Positions 62,540 through 64,000 of a DNA stretch of 64,000 nucleotides are shown here, piece by piece. The translations under genes were made by a program, and so were the position numbers. The notes under the pieces were generated by a model. That model was not told where the DNA came from and did no database searches. It saw only the letters and a program-made list of their open reading frames with translations. The DNA lies in NCBI GenBank assembly GCA_964023275.1, contig OZ029916.1:41631896-41695895 (forward strand). The letters run 5' to 3'. The DNA comes from Norana najaformis. Taxonomy: Eukaryota; Annelida; Clitellata; Crassiclitellata; Hormogastridae. How positions within the stretch are numbered: position 1 is the first letter of the stretch; every line of letters begins with the position of its first letter.

Positions 62540-63835
62540 ACAGCCTTTAACATAACATAACATAATAAGGGTTTTTAGTGGATAAGAAGACATGTAATCT
62601 AACCACTGAACCACATTAATAAGAAGCTAAGAAGGATTGGCTGGCTATAAAGTAAGCATTCCCAGTTTATTTGCAGCGTATGTCTTCTCAGAGGCCGGGA
62701 CCAGGGAGGTCTTGGAGTTCGGACCCTCTTTGAACCCAAGACCATCAGCCTTGGGATTGTGTAAGTCCGATGAGGTTTTTAGGTGTACCCACCCCTCTCG
62801 CTCGGTGACTGGTGGCTTTACTTTTTAATGGATAGGAGTATCATACAATAAGTATTTTCCAAGCTGCTTTCACGTATTTGAGTTCTGGTGTGATTTATTC
62901 TGTGCTAGAACCACTGAACCACTGATTTATTCCAGCAGAATGTATTTGCTTTCTGGGGCTCTGCCCTGGACCCCGCTGTGGAGCATGTGATGCTCCTATT
63001 CATCAGGGGCTTCACACCTTCTGCATCTGCTATTTCATACACCCTCAATTCTCATCCAGGTAGCCGACCCCCAGCCTAAATTAGTCACGTACGTATTGTG
63101 TTTTCTGAAACACTTAAGACCCTGATTATGTTGTGCTTTGTTAGGAAAAATCCCTTCTGGATACGGAAGAGACCTACAAAGCTTCGTCTTACAGTCAGTA
63201 CACAGCTAAATGGAGTAGTTGACAGAAACATCATATGCCTTTGTTTTTAAGTAAATCTGGCAGTTCAGATACCCTTTATTCAGATACCCTTTCTTACTAC
63301 AAATGAAGGAACAGTTATTTTGAAGTTATATTTAGCCAGAAGTAAGACTTATTTTATAATCTATGGGTGAAATGGAGCTGACAGGTTGGATTTCCGAGAT
63401 TAGCATGTCAATCCGGAAGGAAGGGAGTGTCTGGCGAACAGCTGGATTCGTTTAGTTTGCTTTGCGTAGTTTGGACAGCTGGCAGAAACGTGATAAGTCA
63501 ATGCAAAAAGCCTGCATGTATACAATACATGCTGCTGAGCATATCTGTAGGTGATTGTAAGACTCTTTGCATAGATATTGATATTTCACATGTATACACA
63601 TGGTTTGCACTAGTAGGTTATGTTTATTTGCAGCAGAGGGTCAGTCAAACCAATGCACTAGTATCAGCATACAGCTGCACGCATTTCTTCCCAAGTTATG
63701 GTTTGGCGGCCAAGACTATGGTTCAGCTCCACAAAACTATGTTGGGGGCATAGCCTGATTGCCCTAGATCCGCCCTCGTGATTATATATATGTGCTCGAG
63801 TAGATATGGGTACAACAAAAGCTTTTTGTAACTAC
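62540..63835. other. Unassigned sequence
   Basis: No gene, RNA or repeat body recognised on either strand. A 108-codon open frame at 63427-63753 has no recognisable motif and I do not accept it. Confidence 0.6.
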
Positions 63836-63839
63836 TGTG

Positions 63840-64000
63840 TGTTCTGTTTGGTAGCCCATTGGGTCTGTAATCCAACAACTGGGGGTTCAGTCCTCCTGAG
63901 TGAACTCTGTGTATTAACCGTGGGCAAGTTGTTTACGCACACTTGCGTCGAACCTCAGATTCAGATTTACTGGCGTTGTGTGCTTTTTAAGTGCTATAGA
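63840..64000 (+). mobile_element. SINE-B copy, cut by the window end
   Basis: 'ggtctgtaatccaacaactg', B-box-like 'gggggttcagtcctcc', 'gggcaagttgtttacgcaca'. Confidence 0.68.

Noticed and set aside
63427..63753. 108-codon plus-strand frame
   Set aside because: No similarity, no splice context, composition like the flanks.

Overview
This window is eukaryotic, and it looks like an invertebrate animal genome. Genes are split into many short exons with GT/AG introns. The spaces hold microsatellites, tRNA-derived SINEs and decayed non-LTR retrotransposons typical of marine invertebrates. The species cannot be named from the sequence. No complete tRNA, rRNA, CRISPR or bacterial-type feature was seen.

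Positions 355-37724, minus strand, hold most of a RalGAP alpha (RALGAPA1/2) orthologue. I placed 34 exons by splice sites, reading phase and similarity to the human protein as I remember it. All phases join, giving 1961 codons. Exons 4-34 follow the vertebrate protein from its N-terminus (RLKHLR, LKQFY..) to about two thirds of its length. The C-terminal Rap/Ran-GAP catalytic domain lies beyond position 1. Exons 1-3 (736 codons) would be a long, disordered, Ser- and Arg-rich N-terminal extension that I do not know from human or fly RalGAP alpha. All three exons are joined by phase-0 introns.

Positions 47790-54072, minus strand, hold a PLD3/PLD4-type phospholipase D-family nuclease (nine exons; both HKD motifs, a membrane anchor and the stop codon are present; a further 5' exon was not found).

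The rest (the large RALGAPA introns 1-3, the gap 38-47.8 kb, and 54-64 kb) has no host gene I can support. It holds a hAT transposase remnant at 28.6-29.1 kb, and an RLE-like LINE remnant at 25.5-26.7 kb. It also holds at least seven pieces of an L2/CR1-like LINE, several other RT fragments (including one nested in another at 61-62.5 kb), and several SINE families. Short repeat families recur inside the introns of both genes. There are also many tandem repeats, one of which (59.6-60.0 kb) is open in both directions because its unit is a multiple of three.

The most interesting points are the RalGAP alpha N-terminal extension with its basophilic-kinase-like motifs, the nested and shared-tail retroelements, and the minisatellite that seems to have grown inside a SINE.
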